35,259 nt of DNA from Planctomycetota bacterium (GTDB lineage: Bacteria > Planctomycetota > Phycisphaerae > Sedimentisphaerales > Anaerobacaceae). The position numbers were made by a program, and so were the translations under genes. Each line of letters begins with the position of its first letter. Position 1 is the first letter of the stretch. The stretch covers positions 1-35,259 of the forward strand of contig JALORE010000027.1 of assembly GCA_025459125.1 (NCBI GenBank), written 5' to 3'. Below, piece after piece: positions 1 through 8,506 of the stretch. A model generated the notes under the pieces. It worked only from the letters and a program-made list of their open reading frames with translations. It made no database searches and was not told the DNA's origin.

Positions 1-5
1 TCGCC

Positions 6-45
6 ATCGGGGATGACTGAAGAAGCAGAATGGCCCCTTTTCCCA
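6..45. repeat. Partial copy of 74-bp palindromic element (right part)
   Basis: The first bases of the window (ATCGGGG, two variable bases, GACTGAA, then AGAATG and CCCCTTTTCC) match the right half of the palindrome inside the MBL gene at 33276-33349, with only a few mismatches. The left arm would lie before base 1, so the copy is cut by the window edge. It lies just 3' of the oligogalacturonate-lyase-like gene, whose stop is at 52. Confidence 0.6.
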
Positions 46-51
46 GTCCGA

Positions 52-1398
52 TCATGGCACCAATCTCTCAGGGTAGGTGTGGTCCAGCCTGTTCTTTGGT
101 ACCGGGACCACGCAGATATCCAACGTCCGCCGGTCGGGCGCCAGCAGCGCGCATTGGACCTCGATCTTCGTGCTGTCCGGGCTGAAGGTCGGGTGGACGT
201 GATCGCCGGCGGTCGTCCTGTGGCCGAGGTCGGCTAGCAGGACTGTCTCACCCGTGCGACGGTCGATAAGCCACAGGCGATACTGGAAGTCATCGAAGGC
301 GGCCCAACGCCCATCGGGCGAGGCGGCGACGTGCCAATCCGAGCGGCCAGGATTGCCGACGGGCACCTGGCCGGCGATGCGCATCTCGCGGGTCCGCAGA
401 TTGACGATGCCCAGGCCGGTCGGATGCTCGGGCGTTCCTGCCGTTCCCCAGCCATCATTGGCGCCGGGCTGACGGTGGCACACGAGAGCGAGCGCCACTT
501 CATCCCGGTTGAACACGGCCTCGTGGGTGACCCATTCGTAGGGCGCCTCAGGGTAGAGGGGTCGCAGACCCGTGCCGTCGGCATTGACGAACCACGTTCG
601 TTGCGGTGCCTTGCCGCCGGTCTCCCAGCAGAAGATGATCTCGCCGGTAGCGACTGGGTTTGTCTGCACGTGCCCGATCTGAAAGCCCACATTGCAGACG
701 GTCTTCACCACACCGGTTCGGAGGTTCATGCTCCGCAGGCCACTCGGACCGGCGCCCATACGACGCGGACCGTAAGCCTCCTGCAGCGTCTGGCCCGCGG
801 ACAACTCGGCCGTATCCGGGCCGGTCACGCTGAAGTACATGACCTGGTCGTTGGCGTCCACCGCCATGTTGCCCCGGGTACTCATGCCCGGCGGGATGGT
901 GCCGCAGAGGCGCTCGTAGGCGGAAGGGGCGTTTGCGGTGCCTGCGGCGCTGTCGGCGAAGAGTCGGGCCAGATCGATCTCGATGATCTGCTGCCCACCC
1001 CGGGCGGCGCCCCGTCCTGTTCGTCCGGGACTGCCGTCCCGGTTGCGCATGATGAACAGCTTCATCGACCGGTGGGCGTTGCAGAGCATGCCGATGTAAC
1101 CACTCTCCGTGACCTGCACGATATCCCCAGCCTCCTCGTTGACGGCGAAGGCCTGCACGCCGGCGCCACGATTGCTGCGGAAGATCAGCCACTTGCCGTC
1201 GGTCGTCCACTGCTGATGGGTCGGGTAGATCTTGGAGTCTTCGGCAGGACCGGTCGTCAGGAAGCTCAGCGGCACTCCGGTGACCGGGTCCGGCACGACC
1301 TTCTTCTCCGACGGCCAGCGCCGGCCCATCTGTCCCCAGGCACAGGAGACCACCAGCGCTGCCAAGACCAGTCCTACCTTGATCGCTCTGTCATTCAT
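52..1398 (-). CDS. Exported oligogalacturonate-lyase-like beta-propeller protein (PL22 type)
   Basis: A protein of about 448 aa with TolB/WD40-like blades. The closest family I recognise is oligogalacturonate lyase (PL22), which splits unsaturated pectin oligomers by beta-elimination. His-bearing stretches typical of that family are visible: GHVQTNP, WVTHEAVF and, near the C-terminus, HVHPTFSPD, which I read as the metal-binding site. The upstream ATG at 1425 is possible, but the ATG at 1398 has AGGGA 9 nt before it and begins a clean signal peptide (MNDRAIKVGLVLAALVVSCAWG), which suggests periplasmic location, whereas classical PL22 enzymes are cytoplasmic. It lies about 210 bp after the Gfo/Idh/MocA gene on the same strand, with a palindromic repeat between them, so co-transcription is uncertain. 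Substrate is inferred only; it may be a propeller with another function. Confidence 0.72.
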   Translation of the reverse strand: MNDRAIKVGLVLAALVVSCAWGQMGRRWPSEKKVVPDPVTGVPLSFLTTGPAEDSKIYPTHQQWTTDGKWLIFRSNRGAGVQAFAVNEEAGDIVQVTESGYIGMLCNAHRSMKLFIMRNRDGSPGRTGRGAARGGQQIIEIDLARLFADSAAGTANAPSAYERLCGTIPPGMSTRGNMAVDANDQVMYFSVTGPDTAELSAGQTLQEAYGPRRMGAGPSGLRSMNLRTGVVKTVCNVGFQIGHVQTNPVATGEIIFCWETGGKAPQRTWFVNADGTGLRPLYPEAPYEWVTHEAVFNRDEVALALVCHRQPGANDGWGTAGTPEHPTGLGIVNLRTREMRIAGQVPVGNPGRSDWHVAASPDGRWAAFDDFQYRLWLIDRRTGETVLLADLGHRTTAGDHVHPTFSPDSTKIEVQCALLAPDRRTLDICVVPVPKNRLDHTYPERLVP

Positions 1399-1467
1399 GA
1401 GCATCATTCCCTGATCCAAGGCCATCGTACACGCGTCTTCGCAGGTCGTGCGTCCTCGTACGACTCA

Positions 1468-1524
1468 GTAGCATGGGCGCGAGCGCCCATGAATTCAGAG
1501 CCCCGGGCAAGATGCCCGTGCTAC
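1468..1524. repeat. Double-hairpin REP-like element
   Basis: Two perfect hairpins sit side by side: CATGGGCGC/GCGCCCATG with a 2-nt loop (1472-1491) and CGGGCA/TGCCCG with a 3-nt loop (1504-1518). They are framed by GTAGCA (1468) and TGCTAC (1519-1524), so the whole unit is a nested palindrome. It fills the gap between the oxidoreductase stop and the propeller gene on the minus strand. It could act as a 3' mRNA stabiliser or weak terminator; no T-run follows it. Confidence 0.6.
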
Positions 1525-1608
1525 GCCGGCGGGGACGCTGGCCCCACGAAGAGGACCTTGTCCCCGGCCATTACCGAGATTGTCCGTCCAAGCCCATACG
1601 AGATTCAG

Positions 1609-2913
1609 CTAGATCAGCGGGGTCTGGCCGGGGATGGCCACCGGGCTCATGGGCAGATCGCCGAACTCGTCCCGGGGCGGACGCAGATCGAGCTGGGACG
1701 CCTGCATGGCCCAGTCCCACTTCAGAGCCCGCCCGGTGTACGCGCTCATGCGGCCCATGATGCACGTCAGCGTGCTCTCGGCCATCCGGACCCCTTCGTT
1801 CAGATGCTGGCCGGCGCGAATCGCGGTGATCTGATCCGCGTGCTGTTGAATGACCGGGCTCGGCTGCGGGCCGTCGTAGGTGAAGGGCTTCTCACCTTTG
1901 ATGATGAAGTTGCCGGAATCGGTGTAAGCCTGGCCCTTCGTGCCGACGATCTGGTAGGACTGCCGGTAGGTGGCCTTCTCGATCTGCGCGCCCAGGTACT
2001 CGATGCGGGCGCCGTTGGGGTATTCGTACTCCACCGCGAAGTGGTCGTAGCAGTTGCCGTACTCCGGACCGGTGCGGGCCTGCCGCCCGCCCAGACCCGT
2101 GCACAGAACCGGATGCGCGTTCATGGCCCAGTTGACGCGGTCCAGGTTGTGAATGTGCATCTCGACGATGAAGTCGCCGCTGAGCCAGGTGAGGAACAGC
2201 CAGCGCCGCAACTGCCATTCCATGTCGGACCAGCCGGGCCGGCGTTGGCGGGTCTCCTCGGACCACGTCAGCATGCCGTCCCCGATCCGGACGCACTGGC
2301 CGCCGACGATCTCACCCATATCGCCGTGGTGAATCCTCTTCATCCCCTCGATCAGGTGCACCATGCGCCGGCCCTGCGTGCCGGCCACGATCGTCAGACC
2401 CTTCTCGTCCGCCAAACGGGACGACTCGATCACCGAGCGGACGCCCACAGGATCAACCGCCACCGGTTTTTCCATGAAGACGTGTTTGCCCGCCTCGATA
2501 GCCGCCCGCAGGTGGGCTGGTCGGAAGTACGGCGGCGCCGTCAGAATCACCAGGTTCACGTCGGTGGCCAGAACCTTCTTGTATGCGTCCCAGCCGGTGA
2601 AGCACGTCTCGTCGGTCACTTTCACCTTATCGCCCAGCTTCTCAGCGAGCTCGCGGCGGCAGCGCTCCAGGCGCTCCGGAAACAGGTCCCCCATCGCCAC
2701 CAGTTCCACGTTCGGGGCGGCCTCCAGGCAGTTCGGCGTGTCGTAGGTGCCCCGCCCGCCGCAGCCGATGAGGCCCAGCCGGATCTTGTCGGAGCCGCCG
2801 GCCCAGAGCCGGCCCGAACCCGTGACCAGTGCGGCCGCACCGAGCAGACCTGAGGTCCTCATGACATCCCTGCGCGACAACGATTCCCGTTCCCGAGCTT
2901 GCTCACGTGCCAT
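1609..2913 (-). CDS. Tat-exported Gfo/Idh/MocA family oxidoreductase
   Basis: About 434 aa. A twin-arginine signal (SRRDVMRTSGLLGAAALV, residues 13-30) precedes a Rossmann fold with the nucleotide-binding loop GLIGCGGRG (about 47-55) and the family EKP motif at 149-151. This family oxidises or epimerises sugars and their derivatives with NAD(P). Members with a Tat signal travel with bound cofactor and include GH109-type NAD-dependent glycosidases, so a hydrolytic role is possible; the substrate is unknown. The start at 2913 was chosen because GGGAG lies 8 nt upstream; the longer open frame upstream overlaps the neighbouring gene and lacks family features. It follows the heparinase-type gene by 41 bp and the sulfatase before that, so it probably acts on the same glycan. 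Confidence 0.88.
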   Translation of the reverse strand: MAREQARERESLSRRDVMRTSGLLGAAALVTGSGRLWAGGSDKIRLGLIGCGGRGTYDTPNCLEAAPNVELVAMGDLFPERLERCRRELAEKLGDKVKVTDETCFTGWDAYKKVLATDVNLVILTAPPYFRPAHLRAAIEAGKHVFMEKPVAVDPVGVRSVIESSRLADEKGLTIVAGTQGRRMVHLIEGMKRIHHGDMGEIVGGQCVRIGDGMLTWSEETRQRRPGWSDMEWQLRRWLFLTWLSGDFIVEMHIHNLDRVNWAMNAHPVLCTGLGGRQARTGPEYGNCYDHFAVEYEYPNGARIEYLGAQIEKATYRQSYQIVGTKGQAYTDSGNFIIKGEKPFTYDGPQPSPVIQQHADQITAIRAGQHLNEGVRMAESTLTCIMGRMSAYTGRALKWDWAMQASQLDLRPPRDEFGDLPMSPVAIPGQTPLI

Positions 2914-2954
2914 ACTTGGCGCTCCCTTCGAATCTCCGCCCGGCGCTCGACGTT

Positions 2955-5375
2955 CTATGCTCCGAAGATCTCTCCCTCCCGGCTGCGGCCGCAGAGGTTG
3001 ACGGTTTGTCCCGGCACTTTGCCTGCGAAACCCGCCGGGAGGCTTTCCACTTCGTCCAGGCGAATCCACCCTTCCACTTCGCCAAAATCCCCGGAGGCCG
3101 CAGCGCCGAACCAGCCATCCTGCTGGCGCACGCGCACCTCGAGCCGCTCCCCTTTGCCATGGGCTGCCATGACGGCCCCGATCCGTATGGCCGCGGACTT
3201 CTCCACGGTTTCTGCCGTCACATGCCAGTGGTTCGCCTTGTCCTTGTGGTAGGCTTCCGGGATGCCGTGATTGTAGGGGGTGTCGAACCTGTCGGTCTGC
3301 GACAGCTTCAGGCCCTGGGGACAGGCCAGGTGGACCCCCAGCGTGGCGTCTTTGCGGCGCGAGGTGATCCGAGCGTCTTCGATCTCCATCTCCTCAAACG
3401 CGTGCAACAGCCATTGGCAGCGTACGGGCTCCGGCGTGGCAATTTCATCGACCAGAAGAAACAGCCCGGGCCGCAGGAAGAGAATCCGGCGCACCCACTT
3501 CTTGAGCTTGTCTCCGTAGGCGGCGGTCGCATCGCCCGCGACGTAGGAGTATCCCGGGGCCTCTTTGAAGTCGACGATCGACCCGGAAGCGGCAGCCGAG
3601 CGGATCGTCTGTCCCTGGCCGTCCACCAGGATGCAGTTGTTCGCCTTTGTCGCCCGGGTCCACTCGGCGTGGTGCGGTCTGCCGTAGGAGGGCCCGTAGT
3701 AGCCTGACGGGATTGCCAGGGCTGCTCCGCCTTTCATGATGGCAAACGCATTTTGATCCGCATGGCTGTGCGAGACACTGCCATAGGGACTGCTCTTGAA
3801 GATCAGGCAGGTATCGTTCTTCGGATCGGCGAGGTTGCTATGCAAGCCCGCCCAGCCGACGCTGCGGAAGACACGGGAATGGGGCAGATCCGTCGGCGCC
3901 CTGGCCGGCAGCTCGTCCTCGTGCAGCAGGGACAGGAAGGGCTCGCCTCGGCTCGTGTTGCCGGGGATCTGTTTCACCCACCAGCCGATGTGCGGGTCCT
4001 GGTACCGGTGCGCGTGGAATGCCATGAAGTCGGCATAGCCGCTGCCGCCCTGGACGCCGGGACCGCCCCCTTCGGCGCCATCCCCAAAGGGACGGATCTC
4101 GCCGTGATTGGCGGTGCAGTAGAAGAAGAAGGAGCGGACGTTCTTGAAGAAGGGACGCTGCCAGAGGTCGTAGCCGGCCAGTTGGCGCAGGCCTTCGAAG
4201 GCGGGGATGTAGAACGTGTTGTACCACAGGCCGTAGGCGGTTCCCTCGGCCCAGCCGCCGTCGGCGCCGGCCCAGTGCGGGTAGATGGTCAGGAGCGCCT
4301 TGAGCGAGTAGGTCAGCCACGTCTCAGCTTCCTCGGCCTCGCCGGCCAGGGCCAGGGACATATCCGTGAGATACGCGATCAAGCGGCCGTTGTGGCTTTC
4401 GCCCGGGTTCGTCAGGTAGTTGCTGCGTTTGAGCCGCCGGTACGTCTGCCCGGCACGATCCCGGCACATCTTGAAGACGACCGCCCGTTCGCGCTCGTCG
4501 AGAGCGTCGCAGAGCCAGTCATAGGCGAGGTGAACGCACTTGGAGAAGGACAGGCCTGCCTCATCACCCCACTTGGCGCTGACCGAGGTCACGTCGTCAT
4601 CGGCGGTGGGCCAGGCAGCGATTTCGAGCAGGATCTTCTTCGCGGCCTCCGCATACCGGGCTTCCTGCGTCATCAGGTACGCCAGGGCCAGATCCATCAA
4701 CGCGCCGTTGACATACCCGCGGAAGTAGCCGAAGTACTTCTGGTACTCCAGCCGCTGCACGACGGGGTCCTGGAGGCGGTGGTACGTCGGGAATTGGGGG
4801 ACACCCCGGGACCGCGCCTTCTGGGCCCGGCCCTGCAAGTCCCGCCACGCGTCCTTGCGGCTGGTCGACAGCGTGGCCCGGAGGCCTTCGAGTCGGGCCT
4901 TGGGATAGAGAATACGTGGATGTTCCCGCGGAACGCGGCGCAGCAGTTCCTTCGGCTCGATCCAGGGCAACTCGATCGCCCCCCGGCGGATCGTGAAGGA
5001 GTGTTTGCCGCGCCGTGCGATGTTCTTACCGTCGCGGTCGAGGGCCACCACATCCCACGTGTACGCTCCCGGCGGCAGGACCCGGTCCGGGCAATGGACC
5101 GGATCGGCCCCGACGCCCTTGCTGTAGATACGGCTGCCCTCGGCGTCGAAGATGTCCACGCGATAGCCGGCCGCGGAAGGGCAGGGCAGCCACGCCAGGC
5201 CCGCGGGCGATATGTCAGATTGGGCCCCATCCCGGGGACAGGGAAAGAGCATCCCGTCGGACGTCTTGGTCTTCAGAAACTCTGTCGACTTCTCCCGGGC
5301 CAACGATGCTCCCCACGGCATGGCCGCGCTCAGGCCCAGCCCGCCGGTGGTTTGCAGGAACGTACGTCGGTTCAT
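2955..5375 (-). CDS. Heparinase II/III family polysaccharide lyase with N-terminal DUF4962-like region
   Basis: An 806-aa exported protein. It begins with a Tat-type signal (MNRRTFLQTTGGLGLSAAM), then a beta-rich fibronectin-like segment (about 45-130), an alpha/alpha toroid region (about 150-480, with NPGESHNGRL) and a C-terminal heparinase II/III-like beta-sandwich holding SHSHADQNAFAIMKGG and AIPSGYYG. Lyases of this group cleave uronate-containing polysaccharides such as heparan, alginate or related glycans by beta-elimination; the exact substrate cannot be read here. Its ATG (5373-5375) directly abuts the TAG of the upstream sulfatase (5376-5378), which implies translational coupling. 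The coupling with a sulfatase suggests a sulfated uronic-acid polymer, by inference. Length is normal for a DUF4962-heparinase fusion. Confidence 0.87.
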   Translation of the reverse strand: MNRRTFLQTTGGLGLSAAMPWGASLAREKSTEFLKTKTSDGMLFPCPRDGAQSDISPAGLAWLPCPSAAGYRVDIFDAEGSRIYSKGVGADPVHCPDRVLPPGAYTWDVVALDRDGKNIARRGKHSFTIRRGAIELPWIEPKELLRRVPREHPRILYPKARLEGLRATLSTSRKDAWRDLQGRAQKARSRGVPQFPTYHRLQDPVVQRLEYQKYFGYFRGYVNGALMDLALAYLMTQEARYAEAAKKILLEIAAWPTADDDVTSVSAKWGDEAGLSFSKCVHLAYDWLCDALDERERAVVFKMCRDRAGQTYRRLKRSNYLTNPGESHNGRLIAYLTDMSLALAGEAEEAETWLTYSLKALLTIYPHWAGADGGWAEGTAYGLWYNTFYIPAFEGLRQLAGYDLWQRPFFKNVRSFFFYCTANHGEIRPFGDGAEGGGPGVQGGSGYADFMAFHAHRYQDPHIGWWVKQIPGNTSRGEPFLSLLHEDELPARAPTDLPHSRVFRSVGWAGLHSNLADPKNDTCLIFKSSPYGSVSHSHADQNAFAIMKGGAALAIPSGYYGPSYGRPHHAEWTRATKANNCILVDGQGQTIRSAAASGSIVDFKEAPGYSYVAGDATAAYGDKLKKWVRRILFLRPGLFLLVDEIATPEPVRCQWLLHAFEEMEIEDARITSRRKDATLGVHLACPQGLKLSQTDRFDTPYNHGIPEAYHKDKANHWHVTAETVEKSAAIRIGAVMAAHGKGERLEVRVRQQDGWFGAAASGDFGEVEGWIRLDEVESLPAGFAGKVPGQTVNLCGRSREGEIFGA

Positions 5376-6992
5376 CTACTTCGCCTTCTTTCGTTTCTTC
5401 TTGGCGGCCTCGCGCGGTGCTGCGGCCGGGGCCGGAGCCGGGTTCGACGCGGTGTCGTCTTTGAACTGCACGCGGAGCCGCTCCAGTTCGGCTTTGAGCT
5501 CGGTCACCGTGCTCGCGTAGGCTGGATCACTGTACACGCTGCGCAGTTGCTTGGGATCTTTCTCCCGATCGAACAACTCCCACTCGTCGCTGGTGTAGAA
5601 GTGCGCCAGGGTGTACCGCCCGGTGCGGATGCCGTAGTGTTTGGCGACGCCATGCCCGGGGTCGTAGTAGTGATAGTAGATGCTCCTGCGCCAATCGGCG
5701 GGCGTCTGGCCGCGCAGGACCGGCACAAACGAGCGGCCGTGCAGGCCCGCGGGGATGCGGCCGCCGGCGATCTCGGCAAAGGTCGGGCCGTAGTCGATGT
5801 TCTGGATCATGGCGGCCGGACGGCTGCCGGCCTTCACTACGCCGGGCCAGCGGATGATGAAAGGCATGTGCACGGATTCCTCGTAGATCCAGCGCTTGTC
5901 GAACCAGCCGTGTTCCCCGTTGTAGAAGCCCTGGTCGGAGGCGTAGATCACCACCGTGTTCGAGTCGAGCCCGGCGGCCTTGAGGTACTGCACCAGCCGG
6001 CCGACACTGTCATCCACCGCCTTGATGCAGCGGAGATAGTCTTTCATGTACTGCTGATACTTCCAGCGGGTCAGGTCCTTGCCCTGGGGATTCCGTTTGC
6101 GGAAGTCGAGGTTGCGCGGGCCGTACGCGGAGTCGGGGTCGATCTTCGCCTCGGGGTCCTCAACTTTCAGATCGCTCTTGAGGGTCATATCAGCGCCGAT
6201 GGCCATCTGCTGCAGCCGCGCGGGGGAAGCCCGATTGGCATAGTCGTCGAACAGGGTGTCCGGCTCGGGGACGTCGACATCGTCCAGCCAGCGCCAGTAC
6301 CGCTGCGGCGGAATCCAGTTGCGATGCGGGGCCTTGTGCTGCACCATCAGCAGGAAGGGCTTCGAGGGGTCGCGTTTCTTGAGCCACTCCAGCGACAGGT
6401 CGGTGATGATATCCGTGGCGTATCCCTGGTGCGACTCCATGCCCCCGGGGCCTTCGAATTGCGGATTCAGGTAGGCGCCCTGGCCCGGCAGGATGCGCCA
6501 ATACTCCGTTTCCGGTTTCGTGCTGGCCAGGTGCCACTTGCCGAAGACCGCTGTCTGGTAGCCGGCCTCGCGCACAGCCCGCGGATAGGTCCACAGGCCG
6601 GCGTTGATTGGCTTGTTCAGTGTCATGACGCCGTTGGCGTGGCTGTGCAGGCCGGTGAGGATCGCGGCCCGGCTCGGGGAGCACAGGGAGTTGCCACAAA
6701 AGCTGTTCACGAACAGGGCGCCCTCGTCGGCGAGACGATCGATATTGGGTGTGACCGCCTGCTGCCGACAGAAGGCCGACAGGTGGCTGCTGTACGCACC
6801 AATGGTCTGCAGCGAATGATCGTCGGAGAAGATGAACAGGATGTTGGGCCGCTGCCGTTGGGCGGCTTGCGCCGGTCGGAGGCTCGTGCCGACTGCGGTT
6901 CCCAGGCAGGCGGCGCCCGCCAGGCGCAGAAAGCTTCGTCGGGACAAGGGGGCTGTTGCACGACAGGGGGGGCATGTTGCAGAGGTGTCCAT
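5376..6992 (-). CDS. Formylglycine-dependent sulfatase (Tat-exported, family S1)
   Basis: A 538-aa arylsulfatase-fold enzyme that removes sulfate esters from glycans outside the cytoplasm. A canonical Tat signal is seen (SRRSFLRLAGAACLG). The metal-binding Asp pair is in NILFIFSDDH (57-58). The sulfatase signature CSPSRAAILTG begins at Cys104, the residue matured to formylglycine. The C-terminal part (HYGIRTGRYTLAHFY, then EWELFDREKDP) resembles N-acetylglucosamine-6-sulfatase and heparan-sulfatase-like members (S1_11-like, from memory). The protein ends in a Pro/Ala linker and a polybasic tail (EAAKKKRKKAK), also seen in the fucosidase at 8507. Translation likely starts at 6992, with AAGGG 7 nt upstream. 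It is the first gene of the sulfatase-lyase-oxidoreductase unit. An anaerobic or FGE-type maturase is needed but is not in this window. Confidence 0.93.
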   Translation of the reverse strand: MDTSATCPPCRATAPLSRRSFLRLAGAACLGTAVGTSLRPAQAAQRQRPNILFIFSDDHSLQTIGAYSSHLSAFCRQQAVTPNIDRLADEGALFVNSFCGNSLCSPSRAAILTGLHSHANGVMTLNKPINAGLWTYPRAVREAGYQTAVFGKWHLASTKPETEYWRILPGQGAYLNPQFEGPGGMESHQGYATDIITDLSLEWLKKRDPSKPFLLMVQHKAPHRNWIPPQRYWRWLDDVDVPEPDTLFDDYANRASPARLQQMAIGADMTLKSDLKVEDPEAKIDPDSAYGPRNLDFRKRNPQGKDLTRWKYQQYMKDYLRCIKAVDDSVGRLVQYLKAAGLDSNTVVIYASDQGFYNGEHGWFDKRWIYEESVHMPFIIRWPGVVKAGSRPAAMIQNIDYGPTFAEIAGGRIPAGLHGRSFVPVLRGQTPADWRRSIYYHYYDPGHGVAKHYGIRTGRYTLAHFYTSDEWELFDREKDPKQLRSVYSDPAYASTVTELKAELERLRVQFKDDTASNPAPAPAAAPREAAKKKRKKAK

Positions 6993-7027
6993 GAGGTTAC
7001 CCTTCAGAATAGACCCGGTACTCCATG

Positions 7028-7046
7028 CGTCACGACCAGAGTGACG
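7028..7046. promoter_or_regulatory. Candidate operator: CGTCAC-7-GTGACG inverted repeat
   Basis: A perfect 6-bp inverted repeat with a 7-nt spacer lies just downstream of the proposed -10 of the sulfatase promoter, about where transcription should begin. Its size and place fit a dimeric repressor site; no regulator gene is adjacent, so the binding protein is unknown. Confidence 0.35.
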
Positions 7047-7054
7047 ACGCTACC

Positions 7055-7083
7055 ATAATACTCTGCGTGAGGACGAACGGCAA
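7055..7083 (-). promoter_or_regulatory. Candidate sigma-70-type promoter for the sulfatase unit
   Basis: On the minus strand TTGCCG (7083-7078) and TATTAT (7060-7055) are spaced by 17 nt. The expected start of transcription, near 7048, leaves a leader of about 55 nt before the sulfatase ATG at 6992. The call rests on consensus match only. Confidence 0.45.
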
Positions 7084-7089
7084 TCGAGG

Positions 7090-7118
7090 TTTTGCCAGGA
7101 CCGCGGATCGAGTATAAT
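7090..7118 (+). promoter_or_regulatory. Candidate promoter for the PHP-GH29 unit
   Basis: A perfect TATAAT at 7113-7118 is preceded by TTTTGC at 7090-7095 with a 17-nt spacer. The -35 match is poor, the -10 is ideal. Transcription would begin near 7125, giving a leader of about 92 nt before the ATG at 7217. It is divergent from the sulfatase promoter, so the two operons may be co-regulated. Confidence 0.45.
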
Positions 7119-7216
7119 GCGCATCCCCGCGGGCCGGCGATGGGACGTTCGTCATGGGACGGCAACGGAGGGCGGCTTTCCGGCGGGGCGAAGATGCCTC
7201 ATGGAAAGGACCGCTC

Positions 7217-8488
7217 ATGCTTCGTCGATGTTGTGTCGTTGTGATGTTGGCTCTCGTCCTGGCGGCCGCCGGCCGCAGTTGGGGTGCACGCCAGCCGGCC
7301 CCGAAGATCGAAATCCTGCAGCCCCAGACCGGCCAAGCCCTGGGCGGTTTGGTCGACGTGCGATTGAAGCTGCCGGCTCAACTCTCCGGCCCTGTGTACG
7401 TGGGTTTGGGCGGTCCCCCGTGGGCGCGGTTGGAGCGCGTCCCTGACGCCAGCGAAGGGCGGGTCCTCCTGGACTCCCGGATGGTCCCCAACGGTCCCCA
7501 GAAGTTGATCGTGAAGACACCCAATAAGCGCGCCGATGCGGCCGTGGATGTGACGGTCGGCAATCCCCTCCAGGTCTATTTCTCTGATCTGCACAGCCAT
7601 ACCGGCTACTCCGATGGGGTCCTGCTGCCCAGTGTGGCGCATGACTATGCCCGCAACGTGTCCCGGCTCGATGTGTTTACGTTGACCGACCATCTGGAAT
7701 ACGTCGACGACACGGAATGGCTCGACATCCGCGAGGCCGCCTGGGACGCGAGTGAAGACGGGAAGTTCGTCAGCATCCCCGGCCTGGAGTGGACGAAGAA
7801 GATCGGGCACATCAATATGTTCGATCCTCCCACGAACCGGTGGCCCGCGGATCTGGCCGGTTTTTACCAGGCGGCTGCCGACGCCGGCGTGGTCTGCAAA
7901 TTCAACCATCCCGGCGATGGCACCAAGGTCTTGGAGGGATTGGCGTATTCGGAAGTGGGCGATCGGGCCGTGGAGCTGATGGAAGTGCGCCGGGCTTCGG
8001 AGGAGCAGGCGTATCTGCTGGCCCTGAAGCTCGGCTGGCACCTCGCCCCGGATGGCTCCGACGATACGCATGGTCCCACGTGGGGCAGCCGGTTCGCCTG
8101 GTCCGGCATTCTCGCCCCCGGCCTGTCGAAGCGAAACATCCTGGATGCCTTAAAGAAGCGACACTGCTATTCCACGCTCGACCGCGACTGCATTCTCCGC
8201 TTCAAGGTCAACGGTGCGGTCATGGGGGACATCATTGCGGAGCCGACCCAGACGGTGGAAGCCGTCGTGACGGTGCGCGACCCCAATCCCGGCGACACGA
8301 TTGACAAGATCGAGCTTTTCGAGGATGGGACCGTCGTTCAGACGGATGAGCCGAAGGCCGTTGGTCGGCGGTGGACAGTCCGGAGGACACCGCAGGCGGG
8401 AAGGCACTATTACTTCGTCAAGATCACACAGGCCGATGGCAATCTGCTCTGGTCGGCACCCGTCTGGCTGACCGTGAAGGAAAAGTGA
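7217..8488 (+). CDS. Exported CehA/McbA-type PHP-domain metallohydrolase
   Basis: About 423 aa. A signal peptide (MLRRCCVVVMLALVLAAAG) is followed by a small beta domain (about 25-115), a PHP phosphoesterase domain, and a C-terminal beta-sandwich. PHP metal ligands are visible: DLHSHTGYSDG (HxH at 126-128), LTDH (158-159), FNHPGD, and a late DGSDDTHG. PHP enzymes use two or three metals to hydrolyse phosphoesters; the CehA branch hydrolyses esters such as carbaryl. The natural substrate here is unknown, and an ester or phosphoester on a glycan is a fair guess. The start at 7217 was taken because GGAAAGGA ends 6 nt before it; an earlier in-frame ATG adds residues that break the signal peptide. 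The fucosidase gene follows after 18 bp. Confidence 0.85.
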   Translation: MLRRCCVVVMLALVLAAAGRSWGARQPAPKIEILQPQTGQALGGLVDVRLKLPAQLSGPVYVGLGGPPWARLERVPDASEGRVLLDSRMVPNGPQKLIVKTPNKRADAAVDVTVGNPLQVYFSDLHSHTGYSDGVLLPSVAHDYARNVSRLDVFTLTDHLEYVDDTEWLDIREAAWDASEDGKFVSIPGLEWTKKIGHINMFDPPTNRWPADLAGFYQAAADAGVVCKFNHPGDGTKVLEGLAYSEVGDRAVELMEVRRASEEQAYLLALKLGWHLAPDGSDDTHGPTWGSRFAWSGILAPGLSKRNILDALKKRHCYSTLDRDCILRFKVNGAVMGDIIAEPTQTVEAVVTVRDPNPGDTIDKIELFEDGTVVQTDEPKAVGRRWTVRRTPQAGRHYYFVKITQADGNLLWSAPVWLTVKEK

Positions 8489-8506
8489 CGCCCCGGAGGA
8501 CAACCC

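Noticed and set aside
331..2853. Long open frame on the plus strand opposite two real genes
   Set aside because: It is antisense to the propeller and oxidoreductase genes, has no domain, no ribosome site and reflects high GC at third positions.
3753..7058. 1101-codon plus-strand frame opposite the heparinase and sulfatase genes
   Set aside because: Clear conserved motifs lie on the minus strand; the plus frame shows Ala/Gly/Arg/Val bias with no recognisable domain.
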